64,000 nt of DNA from Acidobacteriota bacterium. Lineage in GTDB: Bacteria > Acidobacteriota > Blastocatellia > RBC074. A model generated the notes under the pieces. It saw only the letters and a program-made list of their open reading frames with translations, was not told the DNA's origin and did no database searches. Made by a program: the position numbers and the translations under genes. Below, piece by piece: positions 38,513 through 49,381 of the stretch. Location of the stretch: assembly GCA_016196035.1 (NCBI GenBank), contig JACPYM010000117.1:1-64000 (forward strand), given 5' to 3'. Numbering within the stretch: the first letter of the stretch is position 1; every line of letters begins with the position of its first letter.

Positions 38513-39459
38513 CGCGCGGCTCCGGTCACAGGCTTGCGGCGGCGCGTCTTTTTCGGCGCGCCGTTCGTGGGAGCGGGCAGGACTTCTTCCAACGTCGCCG
38601 CCGTCAGCAACCGCAGACTGGCGGCTTCGAGTTCACTGGTTTGCGCCGTTTGCAAATAAGCCAGCGCCCATTGCGGCAGTCTACCGAACTTCGTTTGCAA
38701 TTGCAGACGGAGAATATTCGCCCCTTCCTCTTGCCGTCCTTCCTGCCGTCCTTCCTGCCGTCCTTCCTGCCGCCCTTCCGCATGACCTCGCTTGTAAAAG
38801 CCGCTCAAGACCAGATTGTTTTTGATCTCTGCTTCCAGTCCCATTTCAGTTGCCTCCTTGATGAATACTTCTCCTTTGACGCGCAACCCCGCAACCAGCG
38901 CCCATTGGGTTAACGCATCACGGCGGCGTGCGCCTGCCAACCGGCAGATGTTACGCAGGATGCGCCGCAGATTCGCGCGCGTCGCACCGTTGCCGCACAG
39001 GAAGCCAATAATGTTCGCTTCGATTTCGTCCGAAGCGATCAGCGGCGCGGCGTCAAGCGAACGAATGTCGAGCAGAATACACTCGAATTTCAGCTTCGGC
39101 TGTGCGATGCGCGCCGACATGCGCAGTTTACCGCGCCCGATATACACCACGATTTGCCGGGGAATGCGTCCAGTTTGTTGAAAGATCAGCGCGTAATATT
39201 CCAATTCGCGCCACGGCATTTTGGCGTCGTTACTGCCTTGGAATTCAAGATGCGTCAGCGCGCCGTCCACCTCTTCGATCAGTAAATCAGCGCGGCGCGT
39301 TTTGGTCGAAGCGAATTCGATGTTGAGAAAGCTCTTGACGCCGCGTTTGACGAACACGCGCCAGAGTGGTGAACCGGCAGCCTGGAACAACTCCTTGAGC
39401 ACTGCGTCGGAATTGATGCGTGGGGCTTTGGCACGTGGCTGTTGTCGCGGTTTGGTCAT
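38509..39459 (-). CDS. Rpn/PD-(D/E)XK nuclease-like (DUF4351-type) protein inside a CoA operon
   Basis: The 316-residue protein has the N-terminal shape of the Rpn/transposase-associated PD-(D/E)XK group. After a basic start comes a segment with ADLLIEEVDG..THLEFQGSND, which fits the D-(x)n-E-x-Q active-site pattern. The segment RELEYYALIFQQTGRIPRQIVVYIG follows. A low-complexity hinge of tandem GRQE units near residues 229-243 is encoded by a 12-bp DNA repeat, and a short C-terminal helical domain follows it. Family members are usually scattered mobile-like genes of unknown or recombination-promoting function. Here it overlaps maoC by 4 bases and lies 11 bases after the acyl-CoA dehydrogenase gene, an odd place for one. 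Confidence 0.8.
   Translation of the reverse strand: MTKPRQQPRAKAPRINSDAVLKELFQAAGSPLWRVFVKRGVKSFLNIEFASTKTRRADLLIEEVDGALTHLEFQGSNDAKMPWRELEYYALIFQQTGRIPRQIVVYIGRGKLRMSARIAQPKLKFECILLDIRSLDAAPLIASDEIEANIIGFLCGNGATRANLRRILRNICRLAGARRRDALTQWALVAGLRVKGEVFIKEATEMGLEAEIKNNLVLSGFYKRGHAEGRQEGRQEGRQEGRQEEGANILRLQLQTKFGRLPQWALAYLQTAQTSELEAASLRLLTAATLEEVLPAPTNGAPKKTRRRKPVTGAAR
38734..38779. repeat. 12-bp tandem repeat within the nuclease-like gene
   Basis: Three perfect units of CCGTCCTTCCTG and a partial fourth encode the GRQE linker repeats on the minus strand. The unit length is a multiple of three, so slippage would change linker length without shifting the frame. Confidence 0.9.
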
Positions 39460-39470
39460 AGCCTGACTCT

Positions 39471-40625
39471 TTATTTCGCCGGATACTTCGCCAGCAAGCC
39501 CTTCGCCACAATTAACCGCTGTAGCTCATTCGTCCCGCCACCAACAATCAGTAGCGGCGCATCGCGGTAATAGCGTTCAACATTCAAATCTTTCGCATAC
39601 CCCGCGCCGCCGTGAATCCGCAACGCTTCGAGCGCCACTTCCTGCGCCGTCTCGGTGGCGAAGAGCTTCGCCATCCCAGCTTCCAAATCGCAGCGTTCGC
39701 CGCGATCTTTCTTATCGGCGGCGGAATAGGTCAACAGGCGCGCGGCTTCGATCTTCGTGCCCATCTCGGCCAGCTTGATCTGAATGGTTTGATGCTCGCA
39801 GATTGGTTTGCCGAAGGTCTGCCGCCGCTGCGCGTATTGAATCGCGTCTTCAAACGCCGCGCGCGCCAAGCCCACGCCGCGCGCCGCCACGTTGATGCGT
39901 TCGCTTTCGAGGCCGGTCATCACCTGTTTGAAACCTTCGTTCTCGCGCCCGCCAATCAGATGCTCTTCCGGCACAAAGAAGTTGTCGAAGTGCAATTCGC
40001 AGGTTTCGACGCCTTTGTACCCCAGCTTGTCAATGTCACGCACGACATTGAAGCCCGGCCCTTTCTCAACGATGAACGCCGAGATGCCTTTGTACGGCGG
40101 CTCAGCCTTCGCATCCGTTTTCGCCGCCAGTACGAAAGTATTGCCGTACCGCCCGTTGGTGATCCACATCTTGGAACCGTTGAGGCGATAGCCACCCGCC
40201 ACGCGCGTGGCCGTCGTGCGCAACCGTTGCACATCGGTGCCCGCGTCGGCTTCAGACAGCGCCAAGCCGCCGCGTCGTTCGCCACTCGCCAGGCCCGGCA
40301 AGTAAGCGCATTTTTGTTCTTCCGTCCCAAAGCGATTGATGACGTCACAGATAACCGAATGCGTGCCGATGGGACCGACGATGCTCATCCAGCCACGCGC
40401 CAACTCTTCGATGACCATCGCAAAGGTGGTGTAACTGAGCGCCAGCCCGCCGTATTCTTCCGGCACATTGCAACCGAACAGGCCCAGCTCTTTCATCCCG
40501 GCAACAATCTCGTGTGGGTACTCATCGGCGTGTTCCCGTTGGCTGGCGACGGGTAAAACATGGCGTTCGACGAATTGGCGGACGTTGGCGACGATGTGTT
40601 GCTGTATCTTGTCGGGCGCGAACAT
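39471..40625 (-). CDS. acyl-CoA dehydrogenase
   Basis: This FAD enzyme oxidises an acyl-CoA at the alpha-beta bond. The 384 residues contain the family blocks LSEADAGTD, NGSKMWITNG, GYKGVETCELHFDNFFVP, ESERINVAARGVGLA, RQTFGKPI and RIHGGAGYAKD. In the usual catalytic-base block (YEGTSE in most members) this protein reads VGGGTNE. The glutamate is therefore Gly, and the base may instead be the Glu in ESER, as in isovaleryl-CoA dehydrogenases. It is the first gene of the minus-strand operon that continues with the nuclease-like, MaoC and CitE-like genes. Confidence 0.93.
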   Translation of the reverse strand: MFAPDKIQQHIVANVRQFVERHVLPVASQREHADEYPHEIVAGMKELGLFGCNVPEEYGGLALSYTTFAMVIEELARGWMSIVGPIGTHSVICDVINRFGTEEQKCAYLPGLASGERRGGLALSEADAGTDVQRLRTTATRVAGGYRLNGSKMWITNGRYGNTFVLAAKTDAKAEPPYKGISAFIVEKGPGFNVVRDIDKLGYKGVETCELHFDNFFVPEEHLIGGRENEGFKQVMTGLESERINVAARGVGLARAAFEDAIQYAQRRQTFGKPICEHQTIQIKLAEMGTKIEAARLLTYSAADKKDRGERCDLEAGMAKLFATETAQEVALEALRIHGGAGYAKDLNVERYYRDAPLLIVGGGTNELQRLIVAKGLLAKYPAK

Positions 40626-40756
40626 GGACGTGAGTCTATGCTGTGGCCGCGCGGCTTGTCTATGCGTTTACATCGCGGCGGGTCTGAGCTATGTTGCAGC
40701 GGCGTTCAATCAGCAGTTCACCCATCCAACTTTCGCTAACTTATGGAGGTCAGAGT

Positions 40757-41182
40757 ATGGCATTCCGGCGTTTCGCGTGGATTTGCGGCGTCACACTACT
40801 CGTGATGGCGCTCAATGTTGGGGGCACCATTCTGTATATGGTCGTATACAGCTACCTGATCAATCCCGGCCATGACGGTCAGTTTTACCAAGCCCACGTG
40901 CAAGTGGCCGCGCCCTATTGCAGCATCATTTTCGGCGCGCCACTGATGTTTGTATTTTGCCGCTGGCTGGGACGCCGCTGGGAGCCAGGCTTTGCCGTCA
41001 AAGCCGCCCTGCTGGTGTGGCTGGTTTACGCAACGGTGGATGTGCTCGTATTGGCGGGCGCAGCCGCTACTTCTGGCGTAAGCACGCAACTCGCCGTGCT
41101 CACCAGCATTTCGCAATTAACCAAATTGGTCGCGGCGTATTACGGCGGGCTGTCGGCCAGCCGCCAACCGCAATCGGCCTGA
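40757..41182 (+). CDS. small integral membrane protein
   Basis: The 141-residue protein has about four hydrophobic segments (VTLLVMALNVGGTILYMVVY, IIFGAPLMFVF, AALLVWLVYATVDVLVLAGA, then a weaker one). GGAGG 9 bases upstream supports ATG at 40757 over the earlier in-frame start. It precedes the di-haem cytochrome gene by 18 bases, so the two are probably cotranscribed. I recognise no family. A function linked to the cytochrome is inference from position. Confidence 0.7.
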   Translation: MAFRRFAWICGVTLLVMALNVGGTILYMVVYSYLINPGHDGQFYQAHVQVAAPYCSIIFGAPLMFVFCRWLGRRWEPGFAVKAALLVWLVYATVDVLVLAGAAATSGVSTQLAVLTSISQLTKLVAAYYGGLSASRQPQSA

Positions 41183-41200
41183 TTCGGAAAAGGAGTTCGC

Positions 41201-42580
41201 ATGTTTCATCCACGTTCATGGCAACGTTTCAGCTTGCTGCTTTTCGTGCTGCTCGCGCTCGGCGCATTCCTCGTTCGCCAGGAATCCAAGCCTATGCAAG
41301 CCGCCGACACTTCGCCGGAAGAACGCGGCTTGCACAATCTGACGCACAACGCCTATGGCACGCCGCTGCTCAACCTCAAGCTGATCGAACTCGCGTCAAA
41401 AGTCTGGGAGCCGGAATGGAAAGCCAAGCTCGACCCGAACGATCCGGCCTCGTTGCGTAAGGTCGCCTTTGAACGCTACGGCCTGACTGATGCCGTGACC
41501 AGTGACAATCAAGGCGCGCCGCTGCAATTCGTGGCGACCAAGAGCGGCATGTGGGTGCAAACCTGCATGCTCTGCCACGGCGGGCGCGTGCCGATCACTG
41601 GCGAGAGCAAGATCGGCATGCCCAACACCGAACTCGACATGCAAACCCTGTATGAAGACATGACCAAAGCCACCGGCATGCGTGGCCCGTTTCAATTGTC
41701 GTTTGGGATGACGCGCGGGCGCACCAACGCCTTCATCTTCAGTCTGGAACTGGTGCGGCGGCGCAACGAAGATTTGTCGAATCGCAAAGAGCCGCTGCCG
41801 ATGGGCGAGTACGCCGACTTCGATCTGGACCCGCCCGCGTGGTGGTACCTGAAAAAGAAAACGGCGCTTTATTCCGATGGCGCGGCGACCGGCGATTTCA
41901 CCCGCCCGATCATGCAATTCACGATGGGCGAGCCGAACGGCGAAAAGATTCGCGGCTGGGAAAACGAGTTCCGCGACATCCTGGCCTATCTGAAATCCAT
42001 CGAGAAACCCAAATACCCGCTGCCGATTGACGCAAAGCTGGCGCAGGCGGGCGAACAGGTCTTCACCAAAACCTGCGCCGGTTGCCACGGCACGTATGAC
42101 GCCGCTGGGAAATATCCGAACAAAGTCATCCCGCTCGAAGTCATCGGCACTGACCCCATGCGGCTGACCAAGCTGAGCAAAGAGTTTCGCGCTTACATTG
42201 ATAAAACCTGGTTCGGTCAGGGTGGTTCGCAACACATCCTCGAACCGAAAGGCTACGTCGCGCCGCCGCTGGATGGCGTCTGGGCAAGTGCGCCGTATTT
42301 TCATAACGGTTCCGTGCCGACGGTTTACGGCGTGTTGACGGCGGAAGCGCGCCCGAAATACTTCCGCCGCGTGGGCACGAGCAAGGATTACGACACGCAG
42401 AATCTAGGTTTGAAGGTCGAAGCGTTGAACGCATCCGCACCGAAAGACACGCCTGCCGAAGCGCGGCGACGGGTGGTGGATACGACATTGCCAGGGTTGA
42501 GCAATTCTGGGCATCCGTTCGGGTTCAAGCTGAGCGAACAGGAAAAGCGGCAGGTGATCGAGTATTTGAAGACGCTGTAG
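41201..42580 (+). CDS. di-haem c-type cytochrome, RoxA/cytochrome-c-peroxidase-like
   Basis: The 459-residue exported protein has an N-terminal signal or anchor (residues 10-26). Two haem c attachment sites are visible, CMLCH (residues 122-126) and CAGCH (about residue 292). The second half contains APPLDGVWASAPYFHNGSVPTVYGVL, the di-haem peroxidase/rubber-oxygenase type loop. Family members are periplasmic oxidoreductases; RoxA relatives cleave polyisoprenoids. Which activity applies here cannot be decided from sequence. The start has AAGGAG 7 bases upstream. Confidence 0.88.
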   Translation: MFHPRSWQRFSLLLFVLLALGAFLVRQESKPMQAADTSPEERGLHNLTHNAYGTPLLNLKLIELASKVWEPEWKAKLDPNDPASLRKVAFERYGLTDAVTSDNQGAPLQFVATKSGMWVQTCMLCHGGRVPITGESKIGMPNTELDMQTLYEDMTKATGMRGPFQLSFGMTRGRTNAFIFSLELVRRRNEDLSNRKEPLPMGEYADFDLDPPAWWYLKKKTALYSDGAATGDFTRPIMQFTMGEPNGEKIRGWENEFRDILAYLKSIEKPKYPLPIDAKLAQAGEQVFTKTCAGCHGTYDAAGKYPNKVIPLEVIGTDPMRLTKLSKEFRAYIDKTWFGQGGSQHILEPKGYVAPPLDGVWASAPYFHNGSVPTVYGVLTAEARPKYFRRVGTSKDYDTQNLGLKVEALNASAPKDTPAEARRRVVDTTLPGLSNSGHPFGFKLSEQEKRQVIEYLKTL

Positions 42581-42593
42581 TTGGCGCGCCGGA

Positions 42594-42683
42594 ACGGTAC
42601 CGCGCGCGTCAGCAAGCGGCTGCTTCACGATTTGCCGCTGTGCCGTAACGCGAGTCTCCGCTTGCTGACGCGCGCGGTACCGT
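42594..42683. repeat. inverted repeat, GGTACCGCGCGCGTSAGCAAGCGG family
   Basis: Perfect 26-bp arms at 42594-42619 and 42658-42683 lie between the convergent cytochrome and aminopeptidase genes, 13 and 5 bases from their stop codons. It is the same family as 7091-7188 and 55865-55948, with C for G at one core position (GTCAGC). Confidence 0.9.
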
Positions 42684-42688
42684 CCTGT

Positions 42689-44617
<1,929 letters not shown>

Positions 44618-44762
44618 CGGCGCGTCTCCTCTATCGAACAGTTGTTGCGCAGCAGAGTGGCAAAGCGGCCCCAAGGCTGTCAATCTTGCGCGCAGTGAAG
44701 CGCCGCCGCTACACTGCCGTGCGCTGCAATCACCATTCGACTAATTCCGTCATTCAACTGCT

Positions 44763-45512
44763 ATGAACTTTGCCGAAGCGACCCAACTCATCGCCCACTC
44801 CACCAAGATCGTCGGCTTCACCGGCGCGGGCATCTCGACCGAATCGGGCATCCCGGATTTCCGCAGCCCCGGCGGCGTCTGGGCTACGAACCGCATGATC
44901 TACTTCGACGAATTCCTCAACGACCGCGACGCGCGCAGCGAAGCCTGGCGGCAGAAGTTTCTGGTCTGGCCCGAGATGCGCAACGCCATGCCGAACGCCG
45001 GGCATCTGGCCTTTGCCGAACTGGAACGCCAAGCCAGGCTGGCGGCGCTGATCACCCAGAACATTGACGGCTTGCATCAACGCGCCGGCAACAGCGCAGA
45101 AGCGGTGATCGAATTGCACGGCACGATGACGGCGGCGGAATGCCTGTCCTGCCGGTTGCGCATCCCGATGGATGAGGCGCTGGCGCGCATCGCGGCGGGC
45201 GACCCCGCGCCGGAATGTGAAGAATGCGGGGGCTTGCTCAAACCGGCGACGATTTCCTTCGGCCAGCCAATGCCGGGCTTGCCAATGCAGATGGCCGCCA
45301 TCGCCGCGCAAACCTGCGAGGTATTTATTGCCGCCGGTTCCTCGCTGGTCGTCTATCCGGCGGCGTCTTTCCCAGAAATCGCCAAGGAAAGCGGCGCCAC
45401 GTTGATCATCATCAATCGCACCGAAACGCCGTTAGATGGGATGGCGGATTTGGTGGTACGGGAAGAAATCGGCCAGGCTTTGCCAAAATTGATCGGCCTC
45501 AAGCAGCATTGA
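44763..45512 (+). CDS. cobB: NAD-dependent protein deacylase, Sir2 family
   Basis: The 249-residue sirtuin has the NAD-binding GAGISTESGIPDFRSPGGVW, the catalytic TQNIDGLHQRAG with the HG of LHGTM, and the structural zinc cysteines CLSCR...CEECGG. The C-terminal GSSLVVYPAASFP is also typical. It removes acyl groups from lysines using NAD+. No obvious Shine-Dalgarno is seen before the ATG at 44763, so leaderless or weak initiation is possible. It is monocistronic and convergent with the glycosidase gene. Confidence 0.94.
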   Translation: MNFAEATQLIAHSTKIVGFTGAGISTESGIPDFRSPGGVWATNRMIYFDEFLNDRDARSEAWRQKFLVWPEMRNAMPNAGHLAFAELERQARLAALITQNIDGLHQRAGNSAEAVIELHGTMTAAECLSCRLRIPMDEALARIAAGDPAPECEECGGLLKPATISFGQPMPGLPMQMAAIAAQTCEVFIAAGSSLVVYPAASFPEIAKESGATLIIINRTETPLDGMADLVVREEIGQALPKLIGLKQH

Positions 45513-45518
45513 CGTATA

Positions 45519-48005
45519 TCAACGCACGATCACCACACGATGCACGCCCGGCGTCAGTTTGAAGCGCGCCGCCTTGCCTGGCTGGGAACTGCCTACGAGT
45601 TTGCCATCCACGGAGGCCGAGATTTCGCGGTCGGCGCTGGGCGGGACGCGCACCTCAAGCGGTTTGCGGGCTTCGCTGTAAAAATTGAGCAGGCGTTCGG
45701 TGCTGCGGTAATTGTAAAGCCGCGCGGGCGCGTCCAATTCGAGATCGGCCTGGCCGTTGCGTTGAATAGCCAGACGGTCAGGCGCAAGGGCCACATCGTA
45801 AAGATCGCCGCCGACGGAAAGATTGCTCAGGCGCGCCTCAGCGCTGACGGCTTCGTTACCAATGGTCAGGCCGGCCCAGGGATCAAGGGTGAGCAATTCT
45901 TCGAGGCCCGGCAGCCAGAACAGGCCGCCGAACCAGGTGGCGGGTGGCGGGCTAACCGGTGAAATGACGTTGGCATTTTCAGGCGCGGCGCTCTCGAAAC
46001 TGTCGCGCGTCTTGGCATCGCGCCACCAAGCCTCGCGCATGAGTTGCGTGCTCTGCCGCGCCAGTTCCGAGGCTTCGGCGTAAAAGCCGTAGCGCTTCAA
46101 TCCGAGATAAACCAGATAATGCGTCAGCGCCGAGACGCGCCCGCGCCAGCGGCCCGCTTGCGAAAAGGCGGCGTCAGCGCGCGCCAGGGTGGGCAAGAGC
46201 GGTTCACCGCCAAAGCGCTGAGGGTCGCGCAAGGCTTCGACCAGTTGGGCGGCGCGCTCGCGCGAAGGAATGCCCGCCGCGAGGGCGAATAGACTTTCGG
46301 GGGTCGCGTGCTGTGCGAATTGACCATTCCAGCGGCGATTGAGATAAAGCTTGGCGTCATCGCTCCACAACCGCAGGTCAAAGAGTTGTTTGAGGCGCGC
46401 GTATTCGACTTCCCATTTGGCCGTGTCGTCTTTCAAACCCAACTCGCGCGCCATCAGAAAAAGCAGTTCCGTATCGAGCGCATAAAGCGCGTTCAACCCA
46501 ACCGGCGTCATTTCCAGCGTGTGCGACTTTTCGTTAAAGAACGGCGCGGCCAGTTTCGGCGTCACGGCAGTAGACCTGTCATCAGGTTGCCATTGCGGGC
46601 TATCATCCCAGCCCGATTCCGCCGCCGCATATTGCTGTTTCAGCACAGCAGGCATCTGCTGCGCGCCGCTCTCGCCGACTTCCAACTCGGCATCATAGCC
46701 CCATTCGAGCAAGCCGTCGCCGTTGCCGTCACGCCAGGGCTGCCCATCGCCACGATCGGCGCGCCACCATTCGTGCCAACGTTTCAACCGCGGGTAGACC
46801 GCCGTCAAAAAAGTCACATCCTGTGTTGCCAGATAAATCTTCCACGCGCTCAACGCGCCCACCGGCGGCATCGAACGCCCGCTCGAAACCGTGGCTTCGG
46901 CATTGAGCTGACTATTCACGGGAAAACTGGCGGGCGACAAACGGCCATCACTGCCCAGCCGGTCGAGCATGGCGCGCACGGTGGCTTGGGCCTGGGGCGG
47001 ATCAATCAGCGCCGCCGTCAGGGCGCGCATGAAGGCGTCCCAGTGCATGCTGACTTGCTTGGGCTGCGGCGCATCGGCGCGCCAGGCCGAGGCGAATTCG
47101 CTGCGCAGTTCGGGCACAAAAAGCCGGTTCCAATTGACCGCGCGGCTCAATGCTTCCAGCGCATCGGCCAGCCAGCCCGTGCTGCGCGGGCGCGCCGCGC
47201 CGTAACGGATCTCGGCCTGTTCCAGCGTTTTGGCTGCCGGTTCGTGCAACGCCTGGGCGGCTTCGCGTTCGAGCGCCGCCACGTCTTCGCCCAACACGAT
47301 GACGAAGCCGAGCGGCTCTTGCTCTTTCAACTCAAAGCTCAACGCGCCAAACCGCTGCACGCCAAATGCCGCGTTGCCTTCGGTCTGGATTGGCAGCGCC
47401 CGCCCCTCTTTGCTCAAAGTGTCACGCAACGCCGCCGCATCGTTATAGGCAGCAGCACCACTGGCTTCGCGTTCCGCGCGCAACAGCATGCGCAACGGTT
47501 TGGCGTTCAGTTTGCCAACCTGCTCGCCCAATATCGTGCGCACGTCCTGCACGCGAAAGTTCACCCGCCCGCCTTCGCTCAAACGCGGAAAGGGCTGATA
47601 GGTTTCGAGCGCCACCCGCACGGGTGCTTGGGCTGTAAAGCGCCCAAGCACCGTGCGCGGCCCGGTGCGCGTCCATTGCAAGGTGGCGAGTTTGCGCTCA
47701 AAGGGCAATTCCCAATGCAAGCGGCCATAGCGGCCCTCGCTGGCTTGCGGCCCAAACAGCGCGATGCGTTCCAGCGGCGGCGCGTCTTCGACGGCGGCGC
47801 CTTGCCGGTACACCAGCAGGCGCACGCCAAAAAACCCTTGCCATTGCGGACGCTGCTCGTCGGCCTGTCGCGACGCCAACCCTAGGACCAGGCCCGTGGC
47901 TTGTGCCGGATCATAGGTGCCCACAATCAAGCGTTCCTGCGCCCGCGCTGGCAGTGCGCCAACCAGGAGCCAAAGGAAACCGATTGTAAGCAGGCATTTT
48001 TTCAT
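45519..48005 (-). CDS. secreted GH63/MGH1-like glycoside hydrolase
   Basis: The 828-residue protein has a signal peptide (FLWLLVGALPARAQ), an N-terminal beta domain of about 270 residues, and an (alpha/alpha)6 barrel resembling the MGH1-like/GH63 group. That barrel shows ALSRAVNWNRLFVPELRS, HWDAFMRALTAALIDP, GLLEWGYDAELEVGE, and AESGWDDSPQW with the acidic pair expected in this clan. A small beta domain ends the protein. It probably acts on alpha-linked oligosaccharides; the exact linkage is unknown. ATG at 48005 is preferred over an upstream in-frame start because the signal peptide begins there. Confidence 0.85.
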   Translation of the reverse strand: MKKCLLTIGFLWLLVGALPARAQERLIVGTYDPAQATGLVLGLASRQADEQRPQWQGFFGVRLLVYRQGAAVEDAPPLERIALFGPQASEGRYGRLHWELPFERKLATLQWTRTGPRTVLGRFTAQAPVRVALETYQPFPRLSEGGRVNFRVQDVRTILGEQVGKLNAKPLRMLLRAEREASGAAAYNDAAALRDTLSKEGRALPIQTEGNAAFGVQRFGALSFELKEQEPLGFVIVLGEDVAALEREAAQALHEPAAKTLEQAEIRYGAARPRSTGWLADALEALSRAVNWNRLFVPELRSEFASAWRADAPQPKQVSMHWDAFMRALTAALIDPPQAQATVRAMLDRLGSDGRLSPASFPVNSQLNAEATVSSGRSMPPVGALSAWKIYLATQDVTFLTAVYPRLKRWHEWWRADRGDGQPWRDGNGDGLLEWGYDAELEVGESGAQQMPAVLKQQYAAAESGWDDSPQWQPDDRSTAVTPKLAAPFFNEKSHTLEMTPVGLNALYALDTELLFLMARELGLKDDTAKWEVEYARLKQLFDLRLWSDDAKLYLNRRWNGQFAQHATPESLFALAAGIPSRERAAQLVEALRDPQRFGGEPLLPTLARADAAFSQAGRWRGRVSALTHYLVYLGLKRYGFYAEASELARQSTQLMREAWWRDAKTRDSFESAAPENANVISPVSPPPATWFGGLFWLPGLEELLTLDPWAGLTIGNEAVSAEARLSNLSVGGDLYDVALAPDRLAIQRNGQADLELDAPARLYNYRSTERLLNFYSEARKPLEVRVPPSADREISASVDGKLVGSSQPGKAARFKLTPGVHRVVIVR

Positions 48006-48048
48006 CCGAGACGTAAGCGAAACGCCAGTAACTTCACGCGAAGACAAA

Positions 48049-48150
48049 AGAGAGATTACGGAACAGACGGAAATAACGGAATAAACTGAAATGAATCACC
48101 AGACAAAGTTCCGTGTGCTCCGTTATTTCCGTCTGTTCCGTAATCTCTCT
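48049..48150. repeat. inverted repeat, AGAGATTACGGAACAGACGGAAATAACGG family
   Basis: Perfect 32-bp arms at 48049-48080 and 48119-48150 lie directly upstream of the glycosidase gene. A second member with shorter arms is at 58950-59033. The remaining bases up to 48286 show nothing recognisable. Confidence 0.92.
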
Positions 48151-48286
48151 TCCCGCCACGCCATTCTCCAGAAATCAAAAGGCAAATGGTTCGCGGCAGC
48201 CGCACGCAACCAAACAATTCCAAGAACGTATGCGCGGGTGACGCTTGCCATTTGCCTTGCGAAGCTATTGCGGTTGCCCGCCACGC

Positions 48287-49105
48287 TCATTGCCGCAACG
48301 GTTTGCCGCAGAAATTGCAGAAATTCGCCGCGCGTTGCAACACCGCCTGACAATGGGGGCAATGTTTCTGGTCGCTCTGTAATTCGCTCGGCGGCGCGCT
48401 GCCCGGGAAATTCGGCACCGGCATCACTTGTGTCGGCACCAGCGGCGGTTGCGGCGGTTGCGCGGACGGCGCAGGCGGATTAAACGGTTGCGCGGGCGGC
48501 TGCATCGGCGCTGGCGGACTGAACGGACGCGGCTGTGATACGGGCGGCGGCGCAATCGGTTGCCCATAGGATTGTGGTGGTTGATTCGACCACGACTGTT
48601 GATTATAAGCCTGCGGCGGATAGGCCGATTTGGCGTTCAAACTGCGTGCGCCCGTCACGCCAAAACAATCTTTATAGGCCGCCGCCGCAATCAAAAACTG
48701 CAAGGGATAGGTCACTAACATGCCTACGTAACAAGCCAATTGCCCCAGCGAACCCAGAATGGCGACGACAAAGGCGAAAAGCATGAACATCCACATGTTC
48801 GGGCGCGTCATTTCGAAACTGCGCTGCATCGCTTCGATCACGCCCAGTTTCTTCTCAACGATCAAAGGAAAGGTGAAAAAGAATAACCCCGCCGCCAGAA
48901 AGCCCGGCACGATGCAAAACACCGCGCCGACGGCGACGCAAATGCCCACCAGAAACAGCGCCCCCAGCATGCTCAGGAACACATCGCCCGCCGAGAACAT
49001 ATCGCGCACGCTGATGGCTTCGCCGCGCATCTGTTTGAAAGCCGTGCGATAAACGCCGCCCAGCATAAAGGCCGAGAGCGACACCGTAATCAACCCGCCC
49101 AAAAC
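48287..49105 (-). CDS. multi-pass membrane protein with C-terminal zinc ribbon, 3' part (frameshifted)
   Basis: This is the C-terminal part of a membrane protein whose N-terminus is in another frame at 49107-49340. It contains hydrophobic segments (GGLITVSLSAFMLGGVY, FLSMLGALFLVGICVAVGAV, FMLFAFVVAILGSLGQLACY). These are followed by a Pro/Gln-rich linker of about 80 residues and a zinc ribbon CPHCQAVLQRAANFCNFCG. The layout resembles DUF975/DUF4013-like membrane proteins fused to a zinc ribbon. The TTG-type start in this frame at 49102 is unlikely to be native. One extra base near 49106 accounts for the break. Confidence 0.75.
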   Translation of the reverse strand, partial: VLGGLITVSLSAFMLGGVYRTAFKQMRGEAISVRDMFSAGDVFLSMLGALFLVGICVAVGAVFCIVPGFLAAGLFFFTFPLIVEKKLGVIEAMQRSFEMTRPNMWMFMLFAFVVAILGSLGQLACYVGMLVTYPLQFLIAAAAYKDCFGVTGARSLNAKSAYPPQAYNQQSWSNQPPQSYGQPIAPPPVSQPRPFSPPAPMQPPAQPFNPPAPSAQPPQPPLVPTQVMPVPNFPGSAPPSELQSDQKHCPHCQAVLQRAANFCNFCGKPLRQ

Positions 49106-49106
49106 A

Positions 49107-49340
49107 CCCCAACAGCGGGACGAAGATGGGCACGGCTCCGATAGCGTCAGAATCTCTCCCAGCCGCAGCGATGTTCATCCCAATCGCCAGGATATAAACC
49201 GGCAGAATCGGCACCACCAGCGCCACGATGAATACCAACATCATTGGCACCCACACTTGCCAGCGGGCGGCAAACAACTGCCAGCCTTCATTGATCCACT
49301 CGCCCCACTTCACTGTCGCCGCAGGTCTTTGTTCCATCAT
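49107..49340 (-). CDS. same membrane protein, 5' part (frameshifted)
   Basis: This holds the first 78 residues, starting MMEQRPAATVKWGEWINEGW, with one strong membrane segment (VPMMLVFIVALVVPILPVYI). The sequence reads GAVPIFVPLLG up to the break. Joining LLG to VLGGLITVS of the other frame, by dropping the base at 49106, gives a natural membrane helix. The frame itself stays open to 48855, but after 49106 it becomes arginine-rich and unlike protein. Confidence 0.7.
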
Positions 49341-49381
49341 AAAGTTTCGTCTCCGTCAGTTGCCCCGTTGATGATTGATAG

